Shown piece by piece: positions 9,756 to 20,012 of a stretch of 64,000 nt of DNA. How positions within the stretch are numbered: the first letter of the stretch is position 1; each line of letters opens with the position of its first letter. The stretch is from contig OZ018418.1 in NCBI GenBank assembly GCA_963969595.1, positions 1,803,001-1,867,000 on the forward strand, written 5' to 3'. A program made the position numbers and the translations under genes. Source of the DNA: Neckera pumila (Eukaryota > Streptophyta > Bryopsida > Hypnales > Neckeraceae). The notes beneath the pieces are model-generated. The model was not told where the DNA came from. It did not search any database and saw nothing but the letters and a program-made list of their open reading frames with translations.

Positions 9756-12482
9756 ACGACACTAGCGTGTGAGCTTGCAACTGTGAGTCTATGAGTAAAG
9801 AGCGTAGAGCCTGTGAGCCTTGGGTTTTTAAAAAAACAATTTCCCAGTTTTTTGCCCCAGTTTTTTTTTTTGCTAAAAGAATTCAGAATATTGAATTTTT
9901 TTTGCAAGTAATGGTGAATTTGGGACCTATGACAGTATACCCTATGACTTTAGATTAGTAAATATTTTATGTGGTGTTCAAATTCTTTGTAGTAGAAAAG
10001 AATCCTCCACATGGTGAGACCAAGAATCATTTCTTATTGAGGCTAAGGTTTTGAAGAAACCTTGGCTTAAAAAAAACGTGGAAGTTTGGAGGTGACTATG
10101 GCGTAGTCCTTAAAAAATTCAGAAAAATAAATGACAGTGTCATGTTGAGACTGGGAGTCATTTCTCATTGAGTCTAACCTCAAGGTTTAAGGGTTTGAAT
10201 GCTTTTCAAAAGCAAATGAAGAAAGCCCAAAAACCAATTGAGGCAAAGTCTATACATGCTTTATTTATTATTCTATACATGCTTTATCTACACATGCTTT
10301 AGTTAATATTTTCAACAAGATGACAGAGAACCGCGGGGAATATAATTCTCTATATAATGATGGAGAAATGTTATTTCTCTAAATGGTCCTCTAGCATGTA
10401 TGACCATCGAACATGACACCTCTTATAGCAGCACGTTCTAGAATGCCAGATTATTATGGGACATATGAATAGGAACCCTAGAACTTTGGTCTTGTCACTC
10501 TTCCTCATTTTCAGCACTTATCACCACTCTGCGCTCACATACTAGCATTGTATAGATGAGGCCATAAATATGGGAATTGCAAAGGATTTGAAAAGAATGG
10601 GATAGGAAAATAAAAAAACCAAAAATACAAATTGATATCATATTCATACTTCCATTACGTCAACATCGTAGTTGTTGACCATTCATACTTTTTCATACCA
10701 AAAGAACATATAAATGAGTCATATTCATATACTTCATCAAAGCATAAACATTTTCAATTCCATATAATGCTTGAAATCATTTCAATCATACCAAATTAAA
10801 TTTAATTCAATACGAATGAAGGACATACAAGAATGTGGCCACTTCTACTCTAAAGTAGTGATTATTTCTACTCTAAGTAATAGAAGCTTCAACTCATTGA
10901 AGCTATAATTAGGTGCATGAATGAATTGGTCATCATGCATGTCCATCTTGCAAAAATATCGGTATAGGTAGTACCAGTGCTTACAATTCACATACACTTG
11001 ACGCCCTCCGATAGTGAAGACAAACATTTGAACAAAGTCCGGACAAATGCATGAAGGGAACATACCCAATGTAATTTGGTACACATTTCTGTTTGACTTA
11101 GCCCCGGTCTCTAGTGACACTATTGCACCTAGGCTTGCAAAAAAAAGCAAGGTCACTCCTATAATTTGCCCTTTGAAATTTCTAGCACTCTCCACTTGTT
11201 CCTCTACTCTATAGTCGGTGCACTTGCATTTCTCCGTATGGTTCGGTTGTTCTAAACAGTTGGATATACATCTGCATCTTGAAGCGACAATTGATCATAC
11301 AAAACACTCTTGAATACATTTGACATATTGAAGACTCGTCGTGGAAACAATGTAAAGTGCTCTTGGAGATGGAAGCCAGAATGTTAAAGATATAGTGTCT
11401 CTTCTTGACTGAGGTTGGTCCCGGTCAATACAAGCCAAACTTTGGAAACCTCATGCCTATCAATAACATACTTGCACTTTGTACCTCTTACACTTCGCTC
11501 AATATCATCCCAACAAAACCAAAAGTCTGCCAACACTTCTCGCTTAGTCCCATAATCTTCTTTTTGCCACGGTACGTGGGAACTGAGTTCCCTTCCATCC
11601 TCTTGCAATTTTTGCAGTACACTTGATATTGGACGCCCGTTGCTGAGCTTGGCATTTGGCATTTGATTTGTAGCTAATCTTTGTAATGTGCCACTTTGAT
11701 GTATTGCTATCGCTTTTGAATGCAATAGTCTCATGTTTAGATTCTTGCACTTCATTCTGCTTTCTTTTGGCATCGGAAGTCTCCTCAAAAGCTATACTAG
11801 ACCTTATTTGCACACAAGGTTGAGAAAAATTGACTTTGTCAAGTCGATGTGAATCTCTTGCATTGCCAATGGGAACGTCCAACTTCCTCTTTGTACTTCC
11901 AAAGATCTCTGCACCTTCCAAATGTGATATGCAACTTCCAACACCCTCGGCTCTAGGTGATGTATTCAGAGCCTCTACCATTTTTTTTGGGTCTCTGCTT
12001 CATTGTGTAGCTCTCAACTTTAACTCCCCTTAAGAAGCATCAAACCCGCATTCATGTCCTTTTAAATAAGCACGATAGTTTGTCATTTGTGTCCTTGCAC
12101 GGATACTGTCATCGTAAGTGGTGTCAAACAAATTGTTGCCTCCATTTTTGGACATCTGAAGCCACTTGTTATGAATTGTTTCCGATAAGTTGCACAAAGG
12201 CATATCTGCCAGCTCCTCTAAACTCAAATCATACAAAGCCCTCCTGAAAAAACATCACTTCACTAGTTACATTTCATACATTAAAGCTCACAACCACTAT
12301 AAACTGAAACAACTAAGTTCATATCCATCTCAAATGGAATGCAAAACATTAAATGCTGAAAACTAAAAAATACACATATCTTCTTCTTCTACAAAAGATT
12401 ATCTCAACTACTAGCTTATTTCACTCATAAAACAAACAACAAATTTTGAAAACCACTATGTGAACTTTTGGATTTTTGACTT

Positions 12483-12588
12483 GCAAGTGACCAAAAACCG
12501 GGGTGTTGTTAGGGACCCAAAATACCCCCATCGGATCCAACGGGGGTAGTTTGGCTCCTTCATAGTACCCCTATTTTTGGTCATTTGC
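12483..12588. repeat. Intronic palindrome H1
   Basis: The outer arms GCAAGTGACCAAAAACCGG and its complement at 12,567-12,588 pair at about 20 of 22 positions. An inner TACCCC...GGGGTA stem closes on CATCGGATCCAAC. It shares the GGATCC apex with most palindromes in the accessory introns and with H2 in the paralogous intron. Confidence 0.7.
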
Positions 12589-12610
12589 AAAAAAAAAAAA
12601 AAAAAAAAAA
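12589..12610. repeat. A22 homopolymer
   Basis: A run of 22 adenines lies directly beside palindrome H1. The paralogous site at 41,913 has seven. Confidence 0.95.
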
Positions 12611-13197
12611 GGATCGTGGCAACTCACAAATTTTTCCATTTAACTCTTGCATGCTTAATTCAAACCAAATAAAATCAAAATCTTTTTGAATGGTAAAATT
12701 GAAAAGAATGTAATGTAATGTAAGAATCTAAATTTAGTATGTACTTACCATTTGCATGAAGCCTCTCCATTACCGATATCTGAAATGCCAAAATGCAAGC
12801 CAATGGTCTAAGTGATGAAGTGCATCTTCCGTCACAGCTCTTGACAATAACTACCAAGATCAAATTGCAAGGTAACGTGTCTCTGCCTCTTCCATAGTCT
12901 TTGCATCTTTGTATTGTTTGCATAGTATGTTGTGTTGCTGCTGGAATGCTTCCTTGGTGTGCTTTTGAGTATGTTTTTGAAGAGAAGTACTCCAATGCAA
13001 CAAGCACGTCTTTTCACAATTATACATTACTCCATTGGCAAAACTTGATCTGTAGACAATACGGACCACATTCCAATTGGCCATAGCGCTATCTACCATG
13101 AATTCCTTGAAACTTGGATGATCTACTCCGCGTCGTGACATGACAATATTCAAGCACTTCCAAAATTGCACTTGGATCTCAATATCTTCAGATTGCA

Positions 13198-13401
13198 CAC
13201 TACAAGATAAATGATTGTTTAAAATATACTCCTAGTAGTATTGTCTTTTAAAATTATGAACTTTAAGTAAGGTTTTTAGTAAAAATTTACTAAGAGGACA
13301 ATCTTTTCAATAAAATTATACTAAAAATTTTACTTAAAGGTCATCACTTAAAAGACTATACTGCTAGGACTATACTTAAAACACCCCTTTTTCTTGTAGT
13401 G
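13198..13401. mobile_element. CACTA-type foldback MITE, 204 bp (TSD GCA)
   Basis: It begins CACTACAAGATAAATG and ends TTTTTCTTGTAGTG, the classic plant CACTA terminus, flanked by GCA at 13,195-13,197 and 13,402-13,404. The two halves are inverted copies of each other along nearly the whole length (for example TACTCCTAGTAGTATTGTC against a matching right arm). The paralogue at 42,510-42,530 is uninterrupted, giving an empty-site control. It has no coding capacity and sits in the catalytic exon of the transposase. Confidence 0.93.
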
Positions 13402-15112
13402 GCATATTGCATGTTGAAATGGTCATCACCTTCTTGTACTCTGGATTGTACATGTAACAAGCCATTGTGGTTTAATCCTTCACACGTTTCACGAGGTCAA
13501 ACATCATCCACCCATTTTGCAGATTCCCTCCGGGTTGCACACGCCTCAACAGCTCCACTCCACTTCCAAGTCCTTTGTTGAGCATCTTGAAAATGTACAC
13601 CTTTTCCCTCCTTTGGCCAGGAAAGACACTGTCGTGAATGAATTCAAATCTTGATTCTTTTTTCATCGTCATTATGCTGTTGATAACACCTCTCCAATTG
13701 TTTGAGCAAAATGAAGATATGATGTTTTGTATATTTGGACTGCTCAAATATTGGATGCGATCCATGACCTCTTCTAGTTCTTTTCCCTTCAACATCTCTT
13801 TCTCTCCTTCTCCGTTGAGAAACAACTAATTTGTAAAGAAGTCTTTGCTAGCGGAAAGAGCAATTGTGGAATTTGTGGCCATTGGTATTGGCCACTTGCT
13901 CTGCAATCAGTCCACAAATTTTCTCTGCGGAGTCTTTATACATGCCTTTTGCTACATGGTGAGCATATTCTCCAATGTAAATCGCAACCCTACTCATTTT
14001 CAAATTTGCACTATAACAATAGTAAATCCTAGCATCACATATGTTCAAACATGTAGGTGGTTTCTTACATAACTTGCAGGCTAGAGTACATTCTTTGTAA
14101 GGACTACCTCCTACCGTAAGGGAAAACAATGTGTAACTAGTCCACTCTGTTTCATTACGTTTGGAAACCCTCTTCAAGTAGTCATAGTCTGGATTGTCAG
14201 AAACAAGATGGCCAATGCAATATGACTTACGGAGCTTGAGGTTATTGGAGTTGTGAATGGTTTTTGTGACCAATGTGCACCACGGGTGTCCATCGTAGCA
14301 CCGGTCCATTCCCTCCAAGTTCCGAGCCGTTGAGGAAGACGATGATGAGCGACATGGAGGCAGCTCAAATATGATATTCCCGTCAAATGCTGCTGGAAGA
14401 TACTAAACATGGTGATGCTTCACAGCATTCAAATCCATTGTAGACAATTCATTTCTAAATCAACGCATAGCAGACAATCTCCTCAAACACTCCATTATGC
14501 TAACTTTATCAACTGGACTTGGATGCAACGGTGGGCGTGACAATAGAGACTACAAAGGACTATTGGAGGGGGTACCAAAGACCAAGTTCACTACAGTCTT
14601 GTCATGAGATTCAACTTGCACACAAGTCAACTGCTTATAAAGTGTCAAGTCTGAAGACTCTCCTTCCGATTTGGTAGACAATTCTATGATAGAATCTAAC
14701 TTCTTGACCTTTACTACTCAGAGCAGTAAAGGTCGAGAAGGGATTGTGAAAACCTCCCACGGTGGACTAGGAGAAGCACTATACGGGATGTAAGGCATAT
14801 TAATTGTAGATGCATCAGACTGGCGGCTCCTTATCTCTGTGGATGTTGCTAGCATGGACAAAAGTAGCCTATAAGCTCTAGAGTTTTCTACTGCAAGATA
14901 CCAGCAATGACCATCTTCTTTTATAGACTTCACTATAGGAATAGACTGCTGCACCTCACTAGATATCGACTTTCTCTCTTCTTCAATATAGATGGAGGAT
15001 CCACAAATTTGAAGCAAACATGAAAGAGATGGTTGAGAACTGTTGCACGTCCTCCTTCTTCTACAAGAAATACAAGGGGAACCTCGTGACCATCTACATG
15101 GATAGAAGCCAT

Positions 15113-15726
15113 GATACAAACTACGGACGTTGCGAATTATAGAAATGAGCAAAAATTGTTTTGATTTATACTAATAGACTACTACTCTATGTGAAGTACT
15201 ACACACTATGTTGTCCCTTTCCCATGAAATCAAGATCAAGATAGCATGACAGAAGAAAGTAGATTCTAATTTACTGTCAATTAAGTTCACAGTTGTCAGT
15301 TTTCTTACCAAGCATATTATTAGCACCACCACTTATAAAATCCAAGACTGTGTAAGGTGGCTGTGTCATAGACATTAAAAGTGCTAGCATTTGAAATAAT
15401 GGTGCACCTATATTAATTACCGTACATTCCTTGGATTTAAAAGACAATATGGAAGAAGGTCATTATTGCCATGGTATTCTGAATTGTTGTCGTTGTATCA
15501 TTACTCATGACGGTGCACAAAAGAAGTTGTCAGCTATCGTGGCTATCAATTCTGCCATCTGAGACTGACATACTCTAGTAGGTTGCAGCCCAAAGTAATA
15601 GTGTGAGCGGTTTAGCGCGTATGAGTCCTCACTACTTCTCCAAAGCTAAGTCTTTCTCAATGCCTTCATAGTTGAAGAGCTTGTGTTCCTCTCAATTTTT
15701 GTTTGGATGTAGTACGCTCTTACCTC
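15113..15726. promoter_or_regulatory. Divergent intergenic region of MULE-A
   Basis: A 614-bp spacer separates the start codons of the minus-strand transposase and the plus-strand accessory gene, so it should hold both promoters. MULE-B has the same arrangement (44,232-44,918). No convincing TATA pair was found. The assignment rests on position only. Confidence 0.45.
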
Positions 15727-16032
15727 ATGTTCATAGACAATTGTAGCTCTACATCTTTGGTTTTGAAGCAGGTCCATAGACGCAAGAAGCATAGTTCTCT
15801 TTTCCTCTCATCTCCAAAGGCACTTAGAAGATCCAGAATGACTCATAGAAAGAAAGTTGTGTCAAAGACAAGTCAGTCAACACCTGGGAACTTAAAGAAA
15901 GCTCTTTGCTTTCAAGGAGGAGGTAGTAGTGCACAAGAGGATGCTGGGTTGCAGAACTTCAAAACTTTGGAGGGGATATGTGAAGATACCAATAGCGAAC
16001 ATCATCTTCCGGGAGTAGAAGGAGTCCTACAT
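15727..16032 (+). pseudogene. MULE-A accessory gene, exon 1
   Basis: The ATG at 15,727 aligns with the ATG at 44,919 in MULE-B. The exon is 306 nt (102 codons) and ends CTACAT before GTAAGC, a good splice donor in phase 0. The conserved core in both copies is basic and serine-rich: KKHSSLFLSSPKALRRSRMT, then KKVVSKTS and FQGGGSS followed by acidic residues. The composition suggests a disordered, nuclear, possibly nucleic-acid-binding N-terminus; that is inference. No family was recognised. This exon is open; the next exon carries a stop, so the gene as a whole is a pseudogene. Confidence 0.5.
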
Positions 16033-17112
16033 GTAAGCCTCTGTGGATTCCGTTTGTTTCATTTGAAGTCATTGGCAGTTAGAAAATGTATCAGTTTGGC
16101 TTGTACTTTGCAAAATAGGAGAATATGTTAAGTTTATAATTTTTCATCCACCTACTCTATTGTTTTAAAAATGTCATTCATTCCTTGATGTCTTCTTGTT
16201 AATTCTTGTTCTTCACCCTTGTTCAGATTTAGGGTTTTGGAACATACTTACCTACATGCCTACAGCTTTTAAGGCATTGGATACTTGTTTTTAAGATGAT
16301 TTGTAATTCTATTAGTAAGAATGGCCTCATTACTGTTGTATATAACAGGGTTCAAAACTTTTGCTTTCTCAAAAATATTAATTTACATAGAGAAATAACT
16401 TAGAGGTTAGTTCTTGATTTGTATGAGCCAATATAAAACAGGTTTAAGTATTACTATACATATTAAGAATTATTGACTGTAAGTATTAAGAACTATCAAT
16501 TTGAAAAGCAGATGAAACACTGAAACATCACAATTTCTGGGAATAAATTAGTTGTTGAAGCTAAAAGATAAAGTTAATTTTGAGTTTAGAGAATGAGAAG
16601 CTAAAAAATAGAGTTAATTCTGAATTCTGAAATTTTGAGTTCAGAGAATGCGTCGGTTGAATAAAGAATTTTCAGGGACTTCAACAAAATTTGAGTCCGT
16701 GCCAATTACTTGCTTTTTAGATTAGTAGCTGCAAGCCTGGAAACCAGCTCGGCGCAAACTTCATTGAAAAATTTAAAATCTTTGGATATAATCTGTCAGC
16801 CACGGTTTGAGAGCTGAAGTCAACCTCATAGCATTTGGAAAATTCCTATCTTGGATCGCTAGATAAGCAAGTGATGGTTGAGGTCATAAACAAGATATTC
16901 TACTTTATCTTGCATGCTTCCAAATGCGCCAATTTCCAAGATTTTGGGCCTTCTAGAGACAGCACAACCGGCCATTCTTGAAACAGTTCAAAATGCATTC
17001 AGACTTGGTGCCCAGATCAAATTGAGAAGGCGGTGCTTCTTAGTTGCTTTCATTTTGTCCCTTTGCGCTCTGAGATTTGAACTGTGTCTTTATGTCATAC
17101 TCGCAACAACAG
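16033..17112 (+). other. Intron 1 of the MULE-A accessory gene
   Basis: AT-rich, about 1.08 kb, between a GTAAGC donor and a probable CAACAACAG acceptor. A 75-bp stretch near 16,540-16,640 is partly repeated (two GAGAATGAGAAG/GAGAATGCG-like blocks after TTTTGAGTT). No gene is seen. In MULE-B the equivalent intron was entered by E5. Confidence 0.45.
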
Positions 17113-17220
17113 ACCAACATGACTGGAACAAAGCTGACCTGAAGCCGCGCTAAGGAAAAAGTGCAATCTACAATGGAGGATCAAACTTGTGAGGGTACAG
17201 AACAGGAAGTTACAATGCAA
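17113..17220 (+). pseudogene. MULE-A accessory gene, exon 2
   Basis: From the ATG at 17,119 to the donor (CAA before GTGAGT) is 102 nt, exactly the length of the homologous segment in MULE-B (52,400-52,501), also phase 0. The peptide begins MTGTKLT, then a TGA, then SRAKEKVQ; MULE-B has MTNTRSTRSRRKEE, so the TGA stands where an arginine codon was, a CGA-to-TGA type change. The C-terminal part is acidic (EGTEQEVTMQ). Acceptor choice is uncertain: the position aligned with the MULE-B acceptor has lost its AG. Confidence 0.55.
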
Positions 17221-17798
17221 GTGAGTTACACTCCAAATTTTTGCAAATCTTTCAGCCGGCGTTCACAATGGCATGGACTTCAAATTTTTAGAAATTTTAT
17301 TGAGCTCCGCAACGGAGGGTGTCGTCGAATTTCTGGTCTGCCGAGCAAGAGATTTGTTGATCTTTGCTCCTTTAGAATGAGTCTCCAGATTGAGCTTCAA
17401 TCTAATATGCTAGTTTGTAGTCCGAAACGTTAGAAAAATTTCAATTTAAAGCAATCGGGACAATGGTCTTGGTTGAATCCATGTAGCTGTTGTGCAAACT
17501 TTGAGCGATCACGAATGTGTGCAATTGTTTTACCAATTCTATGCTAGAAGATGTTGCTCTAAATGTATGAATTTGTAGTCAAATACTCGCGCTAGGTAGA
17601 TCTACAAATTCCATAGCATTGTCACGTTATCAAATCGTAAGTTCATGTTTGTATAAGAGACCTCAACATTCATTTTGAAATTTTAACTTGTTTGGAGCAA
17701 ATGCTGTGGAATTTGAGAGATTGCCAGAGTAAGTCGACTTTGTCTGATAAAGTAGGCAGATTTTGCAGAAGAGTGTTGCGAGAAAAAAATTTTAGCAA

Positions 17799-17850
17799 CC
17801 GAGAATCGAAATGAGGGGTAGCTCGTGCTATCCCTCATTCTGGTTCTCGG
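17799..17850. repeat. Intronic palindrome H3
   Basis: The 19-base arms CCGAGAATCGAAATGAGGG and CCCTCATTCTGGTTCTCGG pair with few mismatches around GTAGCTCGTGCTAT. This copy lacks the GTTGG apex but shares the GAGGGGTAGC arm motif with H4-H6. Confidence 0.8.
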
Positions 17851-18194
17851 ATTCTTTTTCAAAAAAATTTCATTAAAATTTAGACTCCATCAAGTCTAAG
17901 TGCCGCAGATATAGTAGTTCTTGTCCATATTCTTGGGTCGCGCTGGGGTTTCATTGCCCTGAATTCTGCTTTGACTTGACAACCGGCAAGAAATGTGCAC
18001 AGATCGGGAGCTTTACATTGGCAAGTTTCTACAGTTGTTAAAAAAAAATGGCTCACAGAATGCTATCAAATAGTTAAAGATATTTAGTTACACTTGTTGC
18101 TTTGAGATTCTAGATGTTAGTTGTGTCTTTGTTGAAGGAGGCACCTAGCCAAATCGGAAGTTTGTGCTGTGGAAAAATCAAAAAATTTAACCGT

Positions 18195-18290
18195 GAACCG
18201 AAAACAGGGATAGCGCGAGCTACCCCCATGACCCCTGTTGGGGCCGACGAGTGTCATGGGGGTAGCTTGCGCTACTCTTGTTTTTGGTTC
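18195..18290. repeat. Intronic palindrome H4
   Basis: Arms of about 38 bp (starting GAACCGAAAACAGGGATAGC and ending at GTTTTTGGTTC) pair nearly perfectly. The arms include GGTAGC and its partner GCTACC, and the apex contains CCTGTTGGGGCCGACG. Confidence 0.9.
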
Positions 18291-18496
18291 TTACTTTTGT
18301 TTTTGTCCGTAAAGCTGAAAGCATTTTTTCTTTCATCCACCGCAATGTCTCCACTTTTCAGTAACTAAAACTTGAGAAACTCAAACTGTCAAGGAAAAAA
18401 ATTAGTTTGATTGTAAATTTACTTCCCGCCTGATTAGATCAGTTTCAATCTTCCCATGGTAATTACTAAAGAATTATAACTAATAATTTTCAAACC

Positions 18497-18582
18497 AAAA
18501 TTGAGGGTAGCGCGAGCTACCCTCATGACCTCCGTTGGCCTCGATGGGATTTGTGGGGGTAGCTCGCGCTACCCTCAATTTT
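18497..18582. repeat. Intronic palindrome H5
   Basis: The arm AAAATTGAGGGTAGCGCGAG pairs with the matching CTCGCGCTACCCTCAATTTT, almost without mismatch over ~28 bp. The apex contains TCCGTTGGCCTCGATGG. It shares the GGGTAGCGCGAGCTACCC core with H4. Confidence 0.92.
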
Positions 18583-19339
18583 TTTTTTCTTGCTTACTTG
18601 CTCAAAAACAAATCTAAACTTAGAAAGTGCAATTCTACTGAGATTATCTAGTTTCCGCATTTCAAAGTGAGATGTCAGCGGAACATGGCTCAGTTCTTGG
18701 CAAATCTTCTCGGATTTCAATAGACATTTCTGCCATTAAAGAATTTTTTGTCAGAGATAATATAGCCCAGAAATGATATGCAAGGAAAGATGTTCATGCC
18801 CTATTGTCTTTTTTTAAATCTTCTGAGTTCATCGACCAGATTTTTTTTTGAGTTGAGAAATATTTTCATTCGGTTATGTTGCTTCAAATTGATAGTGAGG
18901 TTCAACTTTTAATTTTAACAATCTTCACATGCTTCCATTATGCAAATTGTGATTTTTCCTTTTATAGCTTTTGACTAACAGATTTTTAGATTGGAGTTTG
19001 AAGATTCACCAAAAGTTTTATTATTTGTTGAGATTATTTTTCTATAAATTATTCAAACATAGATTGTTAGCTGGAATATCATAGATTCAGAGTTCTTATA
19101 TATTGGAAGCATATTGGAAGCCTACTGAAATATTTTATTCTTGAAATAATAGAAAATTGTACAACAAATAGAGTACATTTGAGTTTTTAAAATTCAAAAC
19201 TTCCAGGACATAGATTCCCCGTCTTAATCTTATAGATTAGTAGTTTAGAGTTTGTAGATTAATAATTCAATGCTTATTTCTAAGAATTCAATCTTAGACT
19301 TGATTGGAGAAGTTCTTATATAATTTGTTTATTGTGCAG

Positions 19340-19499
19340 GTTGAGTCTACTGAGGATCAAAGTGAGCAAGTACCTTCATTGCCTTTGGAAACCATGGCTA
19401 TTCCAATTGCAAATGTAGCAGGCCCTTCTGAGCCAATGAGTCCGAAAGAGGCAATCATCAAGGTTCAAACGAATCAATGCCACTAGAGAACCCGGACAT
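19340..19499 (+). pseudogene. MULE-A accessory gene, exon 3
   Basis: The exon starts after TTATTGTGCAG in phase 0 and reads VESTEDQSEQVPSLPLETMA, then NVAGPSEPMSP. MULE-B exon 3 has the same layout (SLSLDLEATSP ... NVEVGEQSEPLTP). Both are acidic and low-complexity. In MULE-A the frame hits TAG after NQCH. A GTAAGT donor follows at 19,499. Confidence 0.5.
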
Positions 19500-20012
19500 G
19501 TAAGTTTGGAGGATATCCTAGATGCATATGACTGGACGTGTGACTACGTGGACCTGCCACATTTGAGTCGATTTAGTGGCCAAAAGAAAAGAAAACGTAG
19601 AGTGTTGGTGTTTGCATCTGAATGTTCAAACACCAAATATAGTTCTGAGACACAATCATTGGTCTCAGTTTGTAATCCTCAAGTAGAAGAATTTTGTGAT
19701 TGTGCTTGTAGTGGAATTGTGGGCAGGCAGGAAGTTCTGTTCATTCACCTGAGCTCAGATTCAAAATGTAGTATTTGTTCCATTTGAATGGATTGACTAT
19801 CTTTTTATTTAGGCTACATTTGTAATTCAAGATCATAGACATAGGTTTGAGTAATATTTGATATTTAACTAATGTAAGCATTTTTGTGATCCATTGCCTC
19901 GACTGAAGTAAAGATATATTTTTTTATATGTTTATCTTCATTTGTTATTGAATCTTATAGATTTATAATAATAAATCTTCAAGGTTTTAAGCACGGTTTT
20001 TTGCTATTGTAG
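19500..20012 (+). other. Intron or non-coding, MULE-A accessory gene
   Basis: About 0.5 kb between a GTAAGT and a TTGCTATTGTAG acceptor. An open frame at 19,506-19,787 with basic and cysteine-containing residues (SGQKKRKRRVLVFASECSN) could be a retained coding piece; I found no counterpart to support it. Confidence 0.35.

Larger units (their letters stand above)
12244..12748 (-). other. Intron of the MULE-A transposase gene
   Basis: On the minus strand the exon ends GGCTTCATGCAAATG and is followed by GTAAGTAC (12,748 downward). The intron ends TTTTTTCAG at 12,244, before GAGGGCTTTGTATGATTTGA. The paralogue has an intron at the same place (41,585-42,071; GTATGT...CTAG). It contains palindrome H1 and a 22-A tract. 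Confidence 0.75.
10845..15112 (-). pseudogene. MULE-A transposase (GCM/WRKY-type finger, DDE core, SWIM finger)
   Basis: The ATG at 15,112 gives MASIHVDGHEVPL. In order the reading shows a GCM/WRKY/FLYWCH-like zinc-binding block near 14,230-14,170 (KSYCIGHLVSDNPDYDYLKR, where the paralogue keeps two more cysteines), a DDE-type core near 13,195-12,990 (QSEDIEIQVQFW, MVDSAMANWNVVRIVY, then CLLHW), and YKDAKTMEEAETRYLAI. After a GT-AG intron (12,244-12,748) come MPLCNLSETIHNKWLQ, EIFGSTKRKLDVPI and a C-terminal SWIM finger (SCICPDF ... VNCKHW, 11,050-10,975). This architecture is that of Mutator-superfamily transposases, which cut and paste DNA. Frameshifts, stops and a CACTA MITE inside the catalytic exon make it inactive. 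It is paralogous to 39,975-44,231 throughout. Confidence 0.75.
17221..19339 (+). other. Intron 2 of the MULE-A accessory gene
   Basis: A 2,119-bp intron from GTGAGT to TTTATTGTGCAG. The homologous intron in MULE-B is 2,085 bp. It carries three large palindromes (H3-H5), as does the MULE-B intron (H6-H8), in otherwise unalignable AT-rich sequence. Confidence 0.65.

Noticed and set aside
19506..19787. Separate small cysteine-containing protein
   Set aside because: It lies between a plausible donor and acceptor and has no counterpart in MULE-B.
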